Source: an uncultured Prochlorococcus sp. (GTDB lineage: Bacteria > Cyanobacteriota > Cyanobacteriia > PCC-6307 > Cyanobiaceae). From it: a stretch of DNA of 64,000 nucleotides. The stretch covers positions 62,001 through 126,000 of the forward strand of contig CABYGI010000001.1 in assembly GCA_902518475.1 (NCBI GenBank). Direction: 5' to 3'. Below are positions 55,615 to 64,000 of this stretch, in pieces. The stretch's first letter is position 1; every line of letters starts with the position of its first letter. The notes beneath the pieces are model-generated. The model was given only the letters and a program-made list of their open reading frames with translations. It searched no databases and was not told the origin of the DNA. Position numbers and translations under genes: made by a program.

Positions 55615-55998
55615 TTAGTTTTTATTAAATTGATATTCTTTCAATTTTTCCAGAGGTACAGATTCTAAGACTACAATATTCGTTGATTCTAATATAACTT
55701 TTGGTGCAAGACCGTCTAATAATGCTTGCTTCCACCTATCAAGACAAATACACCAATGATCACCTTCCTTTAGTCCTGGGAAGGAATAAATAGGCATGGG
55801 AGTTATTAAATCATTACCTTGTGATTTACTATATTTCAGGAAATTATCATCCATTACACAGCATATGGAATGATTCCCTCCATCATTTTTGTCATAGTTG
55901 CAAAATCCATCTCTGAACCACCCTGTCATAGGTGCGCAACCACAAATCTCAATTTTTTCTCCTAGGACATTTAACTGATTTTGATTATTAATGGTCAT
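55615..55998 (-). CDS. DUF2237 family protein
   Basis: 127 residues. The pattern LNVLGEKIEICGCAPMTGWFRDGFCNY, CCVMDDNFLKYSKSQGNDL and EGDHWCICLDRWKQAL is the DUF2237 family, widespread in bacteria, with conserved Cys that may bind a metal. Biochemical role unknown. It is transcribed 48 bases before the ATP adenylyltransferase gene. Confidence 0.88.
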   Translation of the reverse strand: MTINNQNQLNVLGEKIEICGCAPMTGWFRDGFCNYDKNDGGNHSICCVMDDNFLKYSKSQGNDLITPMPIYSFPGLKEGDHWCICLDRWKQALLDGLAPKVILESTNIVVLESVPLEKLKEYQFNKN

Positions 55999-56098
55999 AG
56001 ATTTTTTTTAATAATAATAAAACACCAACATTTCTTTAAAAAAGGTTGACGAGTATGGGGGGTAAGGAGGTAATAATTCTAATAAGGTTTTTTTCATT

Positions 56099-56317
56099 AT
56101 GGATTGGGACTTTACTGAAAACATAGCATTTAAATCTCTTTATGAAGCTTTTAAAGATAGTGATGAAACTTCCGCGTTAGAATTTTTATCTAGTGATGGT
56201 GCTTCATATTATCTTGAGTTAACACAGGATGCCGCGGGTGAGGGACTTGATCTGGGTGATAATGAAACGATGGAAGAACTACAGGAAGAAATTATTGAAT
56301 ATTTAGAAAAAAACTAA
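56099..56317 (+). CDS. small acidic hypothetical protein (72 aa)
   Basis: 72 residues, strongly acidic, starting MDWDFTENIAFKSLYEAFKD and ending EELQEEIIEYLEKN. Probably helical and soluble. A GGTAAGGAGG lies about 30 bases upstream, too far for a normal ribosome-binding site. No family recognised. It ends nine bases from the convergent metH stop. Confidence 0.65.
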   Translation: MDWDFTENIAFKSLYEAFKDSDETSALEFLSSDGASYYLELTQDAAGEGLDLGDNETMEELQEEIIEYLEKN

Positions 56318-56326
56318 AAATCTAGC

Positions 56327-59300
56327 TTAAGCGCTGAAATATTTAGCTTTTGAGTGTAGTGAAATGATAGCTGTAGTACTTTGTTCTGGATGAAGTTGTT
56401 CAGATTCATCCATTGTCAAGTTTATTCTTTTTGCATCCAATAATGATAATTGTATGTTTGAATCAGATACTTTTGGACATGCAGGATAACCAAAAGAATA
56501 TCTAGCACCTCTATATTTTTGAGCTAATATTTCTCTATTTTTGTCTGGTTCTTCAGTCCTAAAACCACATTCAATGCGAATTAATGCATGGACATACTCA
56601 GCAAGAGCTTCAGCTAATTGAACTGTAAGTCCATGGAATATTAAATAATCACTGTATCTATCTTCTTTAAATAATTTTTGAGAATATTCACTAGCAATAT
56701 CCCCCATCGTTACTGCCTGCATAGGAAATAAATCTATCGGTTTATCATTTTTTAAATCACAATAGAAATCAGCTATGCATAAATTATTCCCAGATTTTTG
56801 TCTTGGAAAATTAAATTGGGAAATTTTATTTAATGATTTCTCATCAAATAAGAAGATACTATTATTTTTTCTCCCGCATCTAAAATATCCATAAACTGCT
56901 TTGGGTGAGATAAGTTTTTTATCTATAATTGTATCTAACCATTTATCTAATAATGGTTTAGCGTATGAATCCAAATAGTTATTATATTCATCTACGCTTT
57001 GGTTTTTCCCTTTTTTTATTTGCCATTGTCCACTAAAAAGAGCTTTTGTATCTAAGTAAAAAATTAACTTATTTAAATCTATATCAACGTCGTTCAAGAC
57101 TTTTGTTCCCAAGAAAGGAGCTTGAATTGGTTCTTCTTCATTTATAAATTTAGATCTTATAAAATTATCTTTTAAATTTAATTTAGAAGTCTCTATATCT
57201 ATAGATATTGATTTTTTAACAGCATGAGAGTTCGATTTTGATGAGGCTAAATTAATATTTATACCCTGGTTGTTAATGAACCCCTCTGTATCTGACCAAT
57301 TACCCTTTTTTTTATTATCCATATATTCATTCATAAATTTAAGATCAGTGAACGCATCTTTTCCGTACAATATTTTCCCGTTGTATATTTTGCTGCAGTC
57401 CTCATTTACAAATTTTGGGGTTAAGGCTGCGCCTCCTAATATTACTGGTACAGTAATATCTTCATTGTTAAAAGCTTCTAAATTATCTTTCATAAAAGCA
57501 GTTGATTTAACAAGTAATCCGCTCATAGCGATGCAATCTGCATTGTGCTTCTTTTGTGCATCTATAATTGCTGAAACATCTTGCTTTATTCCAAGATTTA
57601 TAACGTCATAACCATTATTTGTAAGTATTATATCAACCAAATTTTTCCCAATATCATGAACATCACCTTTGACAGTTGCAATTAAGAGTTTTCCATTTGA
57701 TATGTTTTCATCTACAGTTTCCATATAAGGTTCTAAAATTGAAACAGCATATTTCATTGTTTCTGCTGATTGGAGTACAAATGGCAATTGCATTTGACCT
57801 GAACCAAATAAATCTCCTACAACTTTCATCCCATCAAGTAAAAAAGTATTAATTATTTCAAGAGGTTTATATTTTTTTAAAGCTTTATTTAATTGATCAT
57901 CTAAACCTATTTTTTCTCCATCAATAATGTGATTTTTTAGACTTTCTTCCAGAGTTAAGTTTTTATTTTCTGTAGATGCTTTTTTGAAATCTTGAATAGA
58001 TAAATCTTGGAAAACCTTTGTTAATTCTACTAATGGATCATAAATACAAATATCATTTTCAAATTCTCTTTTGTCATATATCAAATCTAAGCAAAGCTTT
58101 TTAGTTTCTTCAGAAATTTTTGATAATGGTAAAATTTTATTTGGTGCGATGATAGCAGAATCTAATCCTGCTTTAATGCATTCATCTAAAAAAATTGAAT
58201 TTAGATTAATTCTTGATAATGGTGAAAGACCAAAACTAATGTTTGATATCCCTAGTATGATATGAATCTCTGGGAAATTTTCACGAATTTTAGATATAGC
58301 AGTAATTGTTTCTTTAGCGTTTAATCTATCTTCTTCTATCCCAGTAGATATTGGCAGAGCTAATGGATCAAAAAAGAGCTCATAATCAGATAAACCACAT
58401 TCTCTGGTTCTATTAATCGCTCGTTTAACAATGTTATATTTTTTATCTGCATTCCTGGCCATTCCATCTTCATCAATAGTTCCTATAACTAGACCTGAAC
58501 CATACCCTAAGGCTAAATTTAGAACTTGATCAAACCTTTCATTACCGTCTTCGTAATTGGTTGAATTTATAATACATTTACCACCAGCAGACTTTAATCC
58601 ACTTTCCATTTTGTCAGCATCTGTAGAATCAATCATTAATGGCAAATTTATATTAGTAACAAGTCTTGATGTTATTTCTTTCATATCTTTAACTCCGTCT
58701 CTTCCCACATAATCAACATTCACATCAAGAACGTGTGCATTTTCTTTTTGTTGTTGCTTGGCAATTGAAACTAGTCCATCCCAATCTTCATTATTTAACA
58801 ACTCTCTTACCTTTTTAGATCCACTTGCATTTAATCTTTCTCCTACAAGTAAGATAGAATTGTCTTGTTTGTATGGTACAGAACTATATATTGATGATGC
58901 AGAGGGAATATAACTACTTAAATTGTTCTTACCATTTTTGTTAGGCCTTTCTTTATCAATAATTTCATCGATTATTGAAGAAAGATATTTAATATGTTCA
59001 GGTGTTGTCCCACAACATCCACCTATTAATTGAACATTAAAGTCATATATAAAATTCATTAACTGCATTTTTAGTTCTATTGGCTTTAATCTGTAGTGAG
59101 CTACACCACCAATATTTTCAGGAAGTCCTGCATTGGGGATACAACTTATAGCGAAGGGAGAATTTTCAGACAAATATTTAATATGTTCTTTCATTTGTTC
59201 TGGACCAGTTGCACAATTTAGTCCAAGGATATCTATATTAAATGGCTCTAATATTGTTAACGCAGAGGCGATGTCAGATCCAACAAGCATAGTACCTGTT

Positions 59301-59893
59301 GTTTCCATTGTTATAGATACCATTATAGGTATATCTATATTTTTACTTTCAAGTACTTCTTTAGATGCTAATAGTGCAGATTTTATTTGCAATACATCTT
59401 GACAAGTTTCAATTAAAAGAAGATCAACTCCTCCATCTATAAGACCATATATTTGTTCTTTATATGATTGCTTTAATTCATCAAAATCTATATGTCCTAA
59501 TGTTGGTAATTTAGTGGTTGGTCCAATAGATCCAGCAACAAACCTTGGCTTATTAACTGATGAATATTTGGCAGCAGCCCTTTTGGCTATTAATGCAGCA
59601 TTTTTATTTATTTCATATGCCTTATCTGCAATATCATATTCATCAAGAACTATTGATGAGGCTCCAAAAGTATTAGTTTCTATAACATGACAACCTGCAT
59701 CTAAGAATGAATTATGAACCTTTTCAACTACCTTTGGTGAGGATAAAACAAGATTTTCATTACAACCCTCTAATTCTTTGCCTCCAAAGTCGTCTGCAGT
59801 AAGATTTAAGTTCTGAAAAGATGTTCCAGTACCCCCGTCAAAAATTATTAATGGCTTTTCATCTCTATTTAAATAGGTTCTGAAAGATTCCAT
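56327..59893 (-). CDS. metH: cobalamin-dependent methionine synthase
   Basis: 1188 residues. The domains are in order: homocysteine-binding barrel with GGCCGTTPEHI, pterin-binding barrel (NERLNASGSKKVRE and INSTNYEDG), B12-binding module with the base-off ligand in DVHDIGKNLVD and SGLLVKSTAFM plus LGGAAL, and the activation domain near the C-terminus (RIECGFRTEEPDK, YRGARYSFGYPACP). It makes methionine from homocysteine and methyl-folate. It links folP and the corrinoid genes cobU and cobN of this window. It follows ilvE on the minus strand. Confidence 0.96.
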   Translation of the reverse strand: MESFRTYLNRDEKPLIIFDGGTGTSFQNLNLTADDFGGKELEGCNENLVLSSPKVVEKVHNSFLDAGCHVIETNTFGASSIVLDEYDIADKAYEINKNAALIAKRAAAKYSSVNKPRFVAGSIGPTTKLPTLGHIDFDELKQSYKEQIYGLIDGGVDLLLIETCQDVLQIKSALLASKEVLESKNIDIPIMVSITMETTGTMLVGSDIASALTILEPFNIDILGLNCATGPEQMKEHIKYLSENSPFAISCIPNAGLPENIGGVAHYRLKPIELKMQLMNFIYDFNVQLIGGCCGTTPEHIKYLSSIIDEIIDKERPNKNGKNNLSSYIPSASSIYSSVPYKQDNSILLVGERLNASGSKKVRELLNNEDWDGLVSIAKQQQKENAHVLDVNVDYVGRDGVKDMKEITSRLVTNINLPLMIDSTDADKMESGLKSAGGKCIINSTNYEDGNERFDQVLNLALGYGSGLVIGTIDEDGMARNADKKYNIVKRAINRTRECGLSDYELFFDPLALPISTGIEEDRLNAKETITAISKIRENFPEIHIILGISNISFGLSPLSRINLNSIFLDECIKAGLDSAIIAPNKILPLSKISEETKKLCLDLIYDKREFENDICIYDPLVELTKVFQDLSIQDFKKASTENKNLTLEESLKNHIIDGEKIGLDDQLNKALKKYKPLEIINTFLLDGMKVVGDLFGSGQMQLPFVLQSAETMKYAVSILEPYMETVDENISNGKLLIATVKGDVHDIGKNLVDIILTNNGYDVINLGIKQDVSAIIDAQKKHNADCIAMSGLLVKSTAFMKDNLEAFNNEDITVPVILGGAALTPKFVNEDCSKIYNGKILYGKDAFTDLKFMNEYMDNKKKGNWSDTEGFINNQGININLASSKSNSHAVKKSISIDIETSKLNLKDNFIRSKFINEEEPIQAPFLGTKVLNDVDIDLNKLIFYLDTKALFSGQWQIKKGKNQSVDEYNNYLDSYAKPLLDKWLDTIIDKKLISPKAVYGYFRCGRKNNSIFLFDEKSLNKISQFNFPRQKSGNNLCIADFYCDLKNDKPIDLFPMQAVTMGDIASEYSQKLFKEDRYSDYLIFHGLTVQLAEALAEYVHALIRIECGFRTEEPDKNREILAQKYRGARYSFGYPACPKVSDSNIQLSLLDAKRINLTMDESEQLHPEQSTTAIISLHSKAKYFSA

Positions 59894-59911
59894 TTTAAGG
59901 TAGAAATTAAT

Positions 59912-60826
59912 TTAATGTATAGAAATTCTTGTTACCCAACTATCATAGTCTTGAGAACGACCTTCTGTTATTTCTATAAGCTTACTTTTTAATTTATTCA
60001 TTATTGGTCTTTCACCATTTAATTCAGTTGATTCAATTTTTTTAACTGGAGTAATTTTTGCTGCTGTACCAGTTAGAAAAACTTCATCTGCTATTAATAT
60101 TTCTGTTTTATCAACAGGCCTTTCAATTACATTTATTCCAAAAGATTTTGCTAGTTCAATAACACTAGCTCTAGTAATCCCCTCAAGTATATCTTGATCA
60201 ACACCTGGAGTGATTAAGTCTCCATTTCTTACAATAAATAAATTCATACCACTAGCTTCGCTTACCTTTCCACTTGAATTTAATAGCAAGGCTTCATCAA
60301 AACCCGATAAACTAGCTTCTGTTTTAGCTAAGGAACTAGTAATATAGGCTCCACTTATTTTTCCTCTCAATGGGAGAGATCTATCTTCTTGTCTAGTCCA
60401 ACTACTCATTCTACAAGAAACACCATCTGGAGATAGATAATCTCCTAGTTCAATACAATAAATAAAGAAATCTGTTTCAATATTGTGTAACCTTGGAGCA
60501 ATACCTAAATCGCTTGTATATACAAATGGTCTTATATAAATAGGTTTTTCTGGCTTATTTCTTTTTATAATTTCCTCTAAGGCTTTAAAAATATATTCTT
60601 CAGAAATTTCAGTTAAGAGTAATTTTGCACTTTGAGATAATCTTTTTATATGTTTATCAGTTCTAAACAAAAGGAATTCTTCTTTGTTTGTTGGGTTAGG
60701 TATCGCGCGCATTCCTCCAAATGCAGCAGTACCGTAATGTAGTGCATGAGTTGCTATTGATATTTTTGCTTCTTTAAATGGAATACATTTACCTTCGAAC
60801 CAGGCGTATGGAAGAAATTCATGCAT
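59912..60826 (-). CDS. ilvE: branched-chain amino acid aminotransferase
   Basis: 304 residues, class IV aminotransferase with PLP. The lysine that binds PLP is in SGAYITSSLAKTEA, and YAWFEGKCIPFKEAKISI, HYGTAAFGGMRA, IRPFVYTSDLGIAP and the SEASGMNLFIV stretch fit IlvE rather than D-amino acid or lyase relatives. It makes valine, leucine and isoleucine. It is 18 bases upstream of metH and divergent from cobN, with 72 bases between. Confidence 0.94.
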   Translation of the reverse strand: MHEFLPYAWFEGKCIPFKEAKISIATHALHYGTAAFGGMRAIPNPTNKEEFLLFRTDKHIKRLSQSAKLLLTEISEEYIFKALEEIIKRNKPEKPIYIRPFVYTSDLGIAPRLHNIETDFFIYCIELGDYLSPDGVSCRMSSWTRQEDRSLPLRGKISGAYITSSLAKTEASLSGFDEALLLNSSGKVSEASGMNLFIVRNGDLITPGVDQDILEGITRASVIELAKSFGINVIERPVDKTEILIADEVFLTGTAAKITPVKKIESTELNGERPIMNKLKSKLIEITEGRSQDYDSWVTRISIH

Positions 60827-60898
60827 ATTTAATTTATTTAATTAAGGTAAACTTGTTTTAACCTACTTCCGTATTCTAAACCTTATTTATATATAAAA

Positions 60899-63800
60899 AT
60901 GCACAGGATATTAAATATAGCAGGAAATGAAAAAAATAAGGATGATTTAATTGAGCAACCAGCTGCAGATTTTATTTTTATAACAAGTGTCAAGGCTGAT
61001 TTAAATCTTATATCAAACTTATTGTTAGAAAAAGAATTTGCTTCATTAAAAAATAATATAAGAGCCTTAGAAATTTCTAATTTAAATTCCTCAGCTCAAA
61101 TAGATAATTATTTATTAAAAACAATAAATTATGCAAAAGTTGTCGTACTTAGAATATTTGGAGATAAAGGTACTTGGAACTATGGAATTGAACAACTTTT
61201 AAATTGGCAAGCAGTTAATAAAAAAAGGAAGTTAGTAATCCTATCAGGTACAATTGATCAGGAAATTTCCTTATGTGAAATAAGTAGTATAGATAAAAAT
61301 ATTGCATTAAATATTTCTAGATTACTAAGATCTGGAGGACTGGAAAATTATAGAAAGTTTCTTAATTGTTTAAATTATTTAGTTGTAGATGATAAATTAA
61401 TTCCTAATGATTTTTTGAATATTACTTTTTATGCAGATCCCTACTTATATGATTGGAAAAATGAAAAAGGCGAAAAGATAGGAATAATATCCTATAAATC
61501 ACTTTTTTTGGCTAATGAAATTGAAGTAAACGAAAAACTTAACTTGCAATTAAGAAAATGCGGACTATCTCCTAAAACATTTTTTATTTCAACACTTAAA
61601 GATCATATTATTCAGAAGAAATTAATAGACATTTTTAAAAAAGAAGATATTAAAGTAATAATTACTACAACTTCATTTTCATCATCTCAAATTAAAAATA
61701 ACGATTTAATTGAAAATTCAACAAATATTTTTACTTCTCTTAAAATTCCAATTTTACAACTTCTTTCTTCTAATAGATCAAGAAAAAAGTGGTTAAATTC
61801 ATCTATTGGAATGAATTCATCTGATTTATTAATGCAAATAATTATTCCCGAATTTGATGGAAGAATTACTACCTGTCCTTCAGCATTTAAAGAAATTATT
61901 TCTAAGAAAAATACACTATATAGCGAAATATCTAGTTACAAAGCTGATCAAGTAGGTATTCAATGGATTTCAAAATTTGCAACAAATTATGTGAAACTTC
62001 AGAAACTTAATAATTTTGATAAAAGAATTTGTTTAGTAATAAGTAATTATCCAGTAAAGAATGGAAGAATCGGTAATGGCGTTGGTCTAAATACACCATC
62101 TTCAATAATAAATATTCTTAATTGGTTAAAAGAAGAAGGTTATGACCTTGGATCTTGTAATTATCCTCAAGATTCTTCAGAATTAATGTCAATGCTTATA
62201 AAAACTAGAACTAATGACATTGAATCTCAAAATAATAAACCATTAGATTACTTACCACTTAGTGAATATTTAAAATATTGGAATTATTTAGAACTTGATC
62301 CCAAAAATATAATTGTTAGTCGTTGGGGTAAACCATCTGAAGCGATCGATCTAGATAATAAAGGCTTCTCAATAAATGGTATTAGATTTGGAAAAATAAC
62401 ATTATTGATTCAACCTCAACGAGGTTATGACGCTTTCACTGATAGAGATATTCATTCTCCCGATCTTCCACCTCCCCATAGATATTTAGCACAATATTTT
62501 TGGATTGAAAAAGTTTTTAATGCAAATGCTTTGTGCCATATTGGTAAACATGGGACTGTTGAATGGTTACCTGGTAAATCTATAGGTTTAAGCAATAAAT
62601 GTTTTCCAAATATTATTTGTCCGGCAATACCAAACATATATCCCTTTATCGTAAATGATCCTGGAGAAGGATCCCAAGCTAAAAGAAGAACTGCTGCAAC
62701 AATTATTGATCATTTAACCCCTCCTTTGGATAGGTCAGAATTATATGGAAAATATTCAATATTAGAAAATTATTTAGACGAATATTTTGAAGCAAAATTA
62801 TTAAATTCTAATCGGATTGAAATGATAGAAAAATCCATTTTTGAATTAATTAAAAAAGATTTTAACGAAATTACTTTAAAGAACAAAAATAATCAAATAG
62901 AAGAAATTGATTCCTTTCTTTGCAAAATTAAAGAATCTCAAATTAGGACAGGTTTGCATATTTTTGGCAATCGGCAGAATGACATTAATGAAATAAATTT
63001 ATTCTTGTGTATTGCTAGAGTACCAAATGCCAACCGAATTGGTGTTATTCAATATATAGCAAAACATTTAAAACTAGATTTGAATCCTTGGACAAATCAA
63101 TATGATCAAATTTTAAGTGAAAATGATAAAAAAATATTATTGACTTTTTCCAACAAAAACATTTTAAACTTTAGAATGGCTATTGATTTTTTGGAACAAC
63201 AAGCAAAGTATTTACTATATTTGTTTTTTTACAAAAAGAGTACAAATATAAAAAATCTAGAAAAATATAAAAATCAGAAAATAATAGACTATTTCTTTAA
63301 TGAAAAAAAACATAATAAGTATTTTGTATTATTAAAAAAAGAGATACTATATCCAATCATTAATTCTTCATATTATGAGAAATTATCATTTATTAATTCA
63401 TTAAATGGACAATATGTAAAAAGTGGTCCATCTGGAGCCCCTACGAGAGGTAAAACTGAAACTTTACCCACTGGTAAAAATTTCTTTTCAGTTGATTCGA
63501 GAGGTCTGCCTACTGAATCAGCATGGAGTGTTGGTTGTCAGTCCGCTTCACAAATACTTGATTTATACAAACAAGATAATGGAGAAGATTTAAAAAATAT
63601 AGCAATATCTGTATGGGCAACATCCACAATGAGAAATGGTGGTGAAGACATTTGTCAAATACTATATTTATTAGGAGTACAGCCTATTTGGGATGGGCCT
63701 TCAAGAAGAATAGTTGATCTAGAAATTATTCCTTTATCTGTTCTCGAAAGACCAAGGGTTGATGTTACTTTAAGGATTTCGGGAATGTTCAGAGATGCAT

Positions 63801-64000
63801 TTCCACAGTTAGTTAAATTAACTTCTAAAGCAATAAATCTTGTTTCTAATCTTAATGAGGATGATAAATTTAACCCTCTTGCTGGTGCATCAAGGGAAGG
63901 TGATTCAATTAATCGTATATTTGGGTCAGCGCCAGGTTCATATGGAGCTGGTCTGCAAGAACTAATTTCAAATTCTAATTGGGATAATATTGATGATTTT
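60899..64000 (+). CDS. cobN: cobaltochelatase subunit CobN (partial, 3' end beyond window)
   Basis: 1034 codons reach the window end with no stop. It is the large subunit that inserts cobalt into the corrin ring in aerobic cobalamin synthesis, related to ChlH. Family segments visible are HIGKHGTVEWLPGKSIGLSNK, GPSGAPTRGKTETLPTGKNF, VDSRGLPTESAW and the final GSAPGSYGAGLQEL. The start ATG is at 60899 after a short AT-rich gap. It is encoded far from chlH, so the two chelatase paralogues are independent. Confidence 0.94.
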   Translation, partial: MHRILNIAGNEKNKDDLIEQPAADFIFITSVKADLNLISNLLLEKEFASLKNNIRALEISNLNSSAQIDNYLLKTINYAKVVVLRIFGDKGTWNYGIEQLLNWQAVNKKRKLVILSGTIDQEISLCEISSIDKNIALNISRLLRSGGLENYRKFLNCLNYLVVDDKLIPNDFLNITFYADPYLYDWKNEKGEKIGIISYKSLFLANEIEVNEKLNLQLRKCGLSPKTFFISTLKDHIIQKKLIDIFKKEDIKVIITTTSFSSSQIKNNDLIENSTNIFTSLKIPILQLLSSNRSRKKWLNSSIGMNSSDLLMQIIIPEFDGRITTCPSAFKEIISKKNTLYSEISSYKADQVGIQWISKFATNYVKLQKLNNFDKRICLVISNYPVKNGRIGNGVGLNTPSSIINILNWLKEEGYDLGSCNYPQDSSELMSMLIKTRTNDIESQNNKPLDYLPLSEYLKYWNYLELDPKNIIVSRWGKPSEAIDLDNKGFSINGIRFGKITLLIQPQRGYDAFTDRDIHSPDLPPPHRYLAQYFWIEKVFNANALCHIGKHGTVEWLPGKSIGLSNKCFPNIICPAIPNIYPFIVNDPGEGSQAKRRTAATIIDHLTPPLDRSELYGKYSILENYLDEYFEAKLLNSNRIEMIEKSIFELIKKDFNEITLKNKNNQIEEIDSFLCKIKESQIRTGLHIFGNRQNDINEINLFLCIARVPNANRIGVIQYIAKHLKLDLNPWTNQYDQILSENDKKILLTFSNKNILNFRMAIDFLEQQAKYLLYLFFYKKSTNIKNLEKYKNQKIIDYFFNEKKHNKYFVLLKKEILYPIINSSYYEKLSFINSLNGQYVKSGPSGAPTRGKTETLPTGKNFFSVDSRGLPTESAWSVGCQSASQILDLYKQDNGEDLKNIAISVWATSTMRNGGEDICQILYLLGVQPIWDGPSRRIVDLEIIPLSVLERPRVDVTLRISGMFRDAFPQLVKLTSKAINLVSNLNEDDKFNPLAGASREGDSINRIFGSAPGSYGAGLQELISNSNWDNIDDF

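Noticed and set aside
60827-60898. Cobalamin riboswitch before cobN or metH
   Set aside because: The gap is only 72 bases and very AT-rich; no B12-box-like element was seen, and the metH side is preceded directly by ilvE.

Overview
The window looks like chromosome from a high-light-adapted Prochlorococcus, or a very close picocyanobacterial relative. The evidence is the very low GC content, the dense packing of short intergenic gaps, the chlorophyll genes (chlH, acsF), a Psb30-like peptide, and many proteins of families restricted to cyanobacteria (DUF2862/PetP, DUF3318, DUF6447, DUF2949, DUF3038, DUF4335, DUF2996, DUF1651, Ycf20, CGLD27, CCB2/CCB4). I recognise families from sequence motifs only. 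No search was run, so the strain is not fixed.

Layout. 0-5 kb: an ABC-2 exporter pair cut by the window edge, a PetP-like protein, initiator tRNA-Met with a terminator, asparaginase, CGLD27, RsfS and DUF3318. 5-21 kb: carB, a lipid/drug type ABC exporter, an S4 protein, tpiA-folP, chlH, dapB, a UbiH-like FAD monooxygenase, then a DUF2949-DUF3038-DUF4335 run. 21-36 kb: mfd, a TerC-family protein, fmt, the TldE/TldD pair, acsF, DUF2996, an RNase R-like protein without its catalytic motif, a split UPF0016 manganese exchanger, a psb30-like gene, an HAD hydrolase, ycf20 and rpmF. 36-39.6 kb: an FtsH paralogue without the protease zinc motif, a membrane protein and a 2-Cys peroxiredoxin. 39.6-43.4 kb: an accessory stretch of about a dozen very small genes, a ribbon-helix-helix (RHH) regulator flanked by palindromic operators, and a decayed thioredoxin-fold pseudogene. 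It lies about 0.6 kb from the elongator tRNA-Met gene, with DUF1651 and clpS between. 43.6-52.6 kb: clpS, tRNA-Met, trmL, cobU, CCB-like, lptC, metG, a minimal catalytic RNB protein, rpsR-rpmG and pheT. 52.6-54.8 kb: a small secreted protein among three copies of a 45-bp palindromic repeat, then an RHH plus J-domain fusion. 54.7-64 kb: ATP adenylyltransferase, DUF2237, metH, ilvE and the first part of cobN.

Genes that work together: chlH and acsF in chlorophyll synthesis; cobN and cobU in making the corrinoid cofactor that metH needs; initiator tRNA, fmt and metG in translation initiation; rpsR, rpmG, rpmF and rsfS in ribosome function; tldD and tldE as a metalloprotease pair.

The most interesting signals are the two enzyme paralogues with missing catalytic residues (FtsH-like at 36.4 kb, RNase R-like at 31.6 kb, the latter paired in the same window with a catalytic RNB protein that lacks RNA-binding domains), the RHH gene bracketed by AGTGT-N-ACACT palindromes, the 45-bp repeat family at 52.7-53.4 kb, the RHH-J-domain fusion, the DUF3038 gene with no standard start codon, and the thioredoxin-like pseudogene. 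I saw no CRISPR array, transposase, integrase or prophage.
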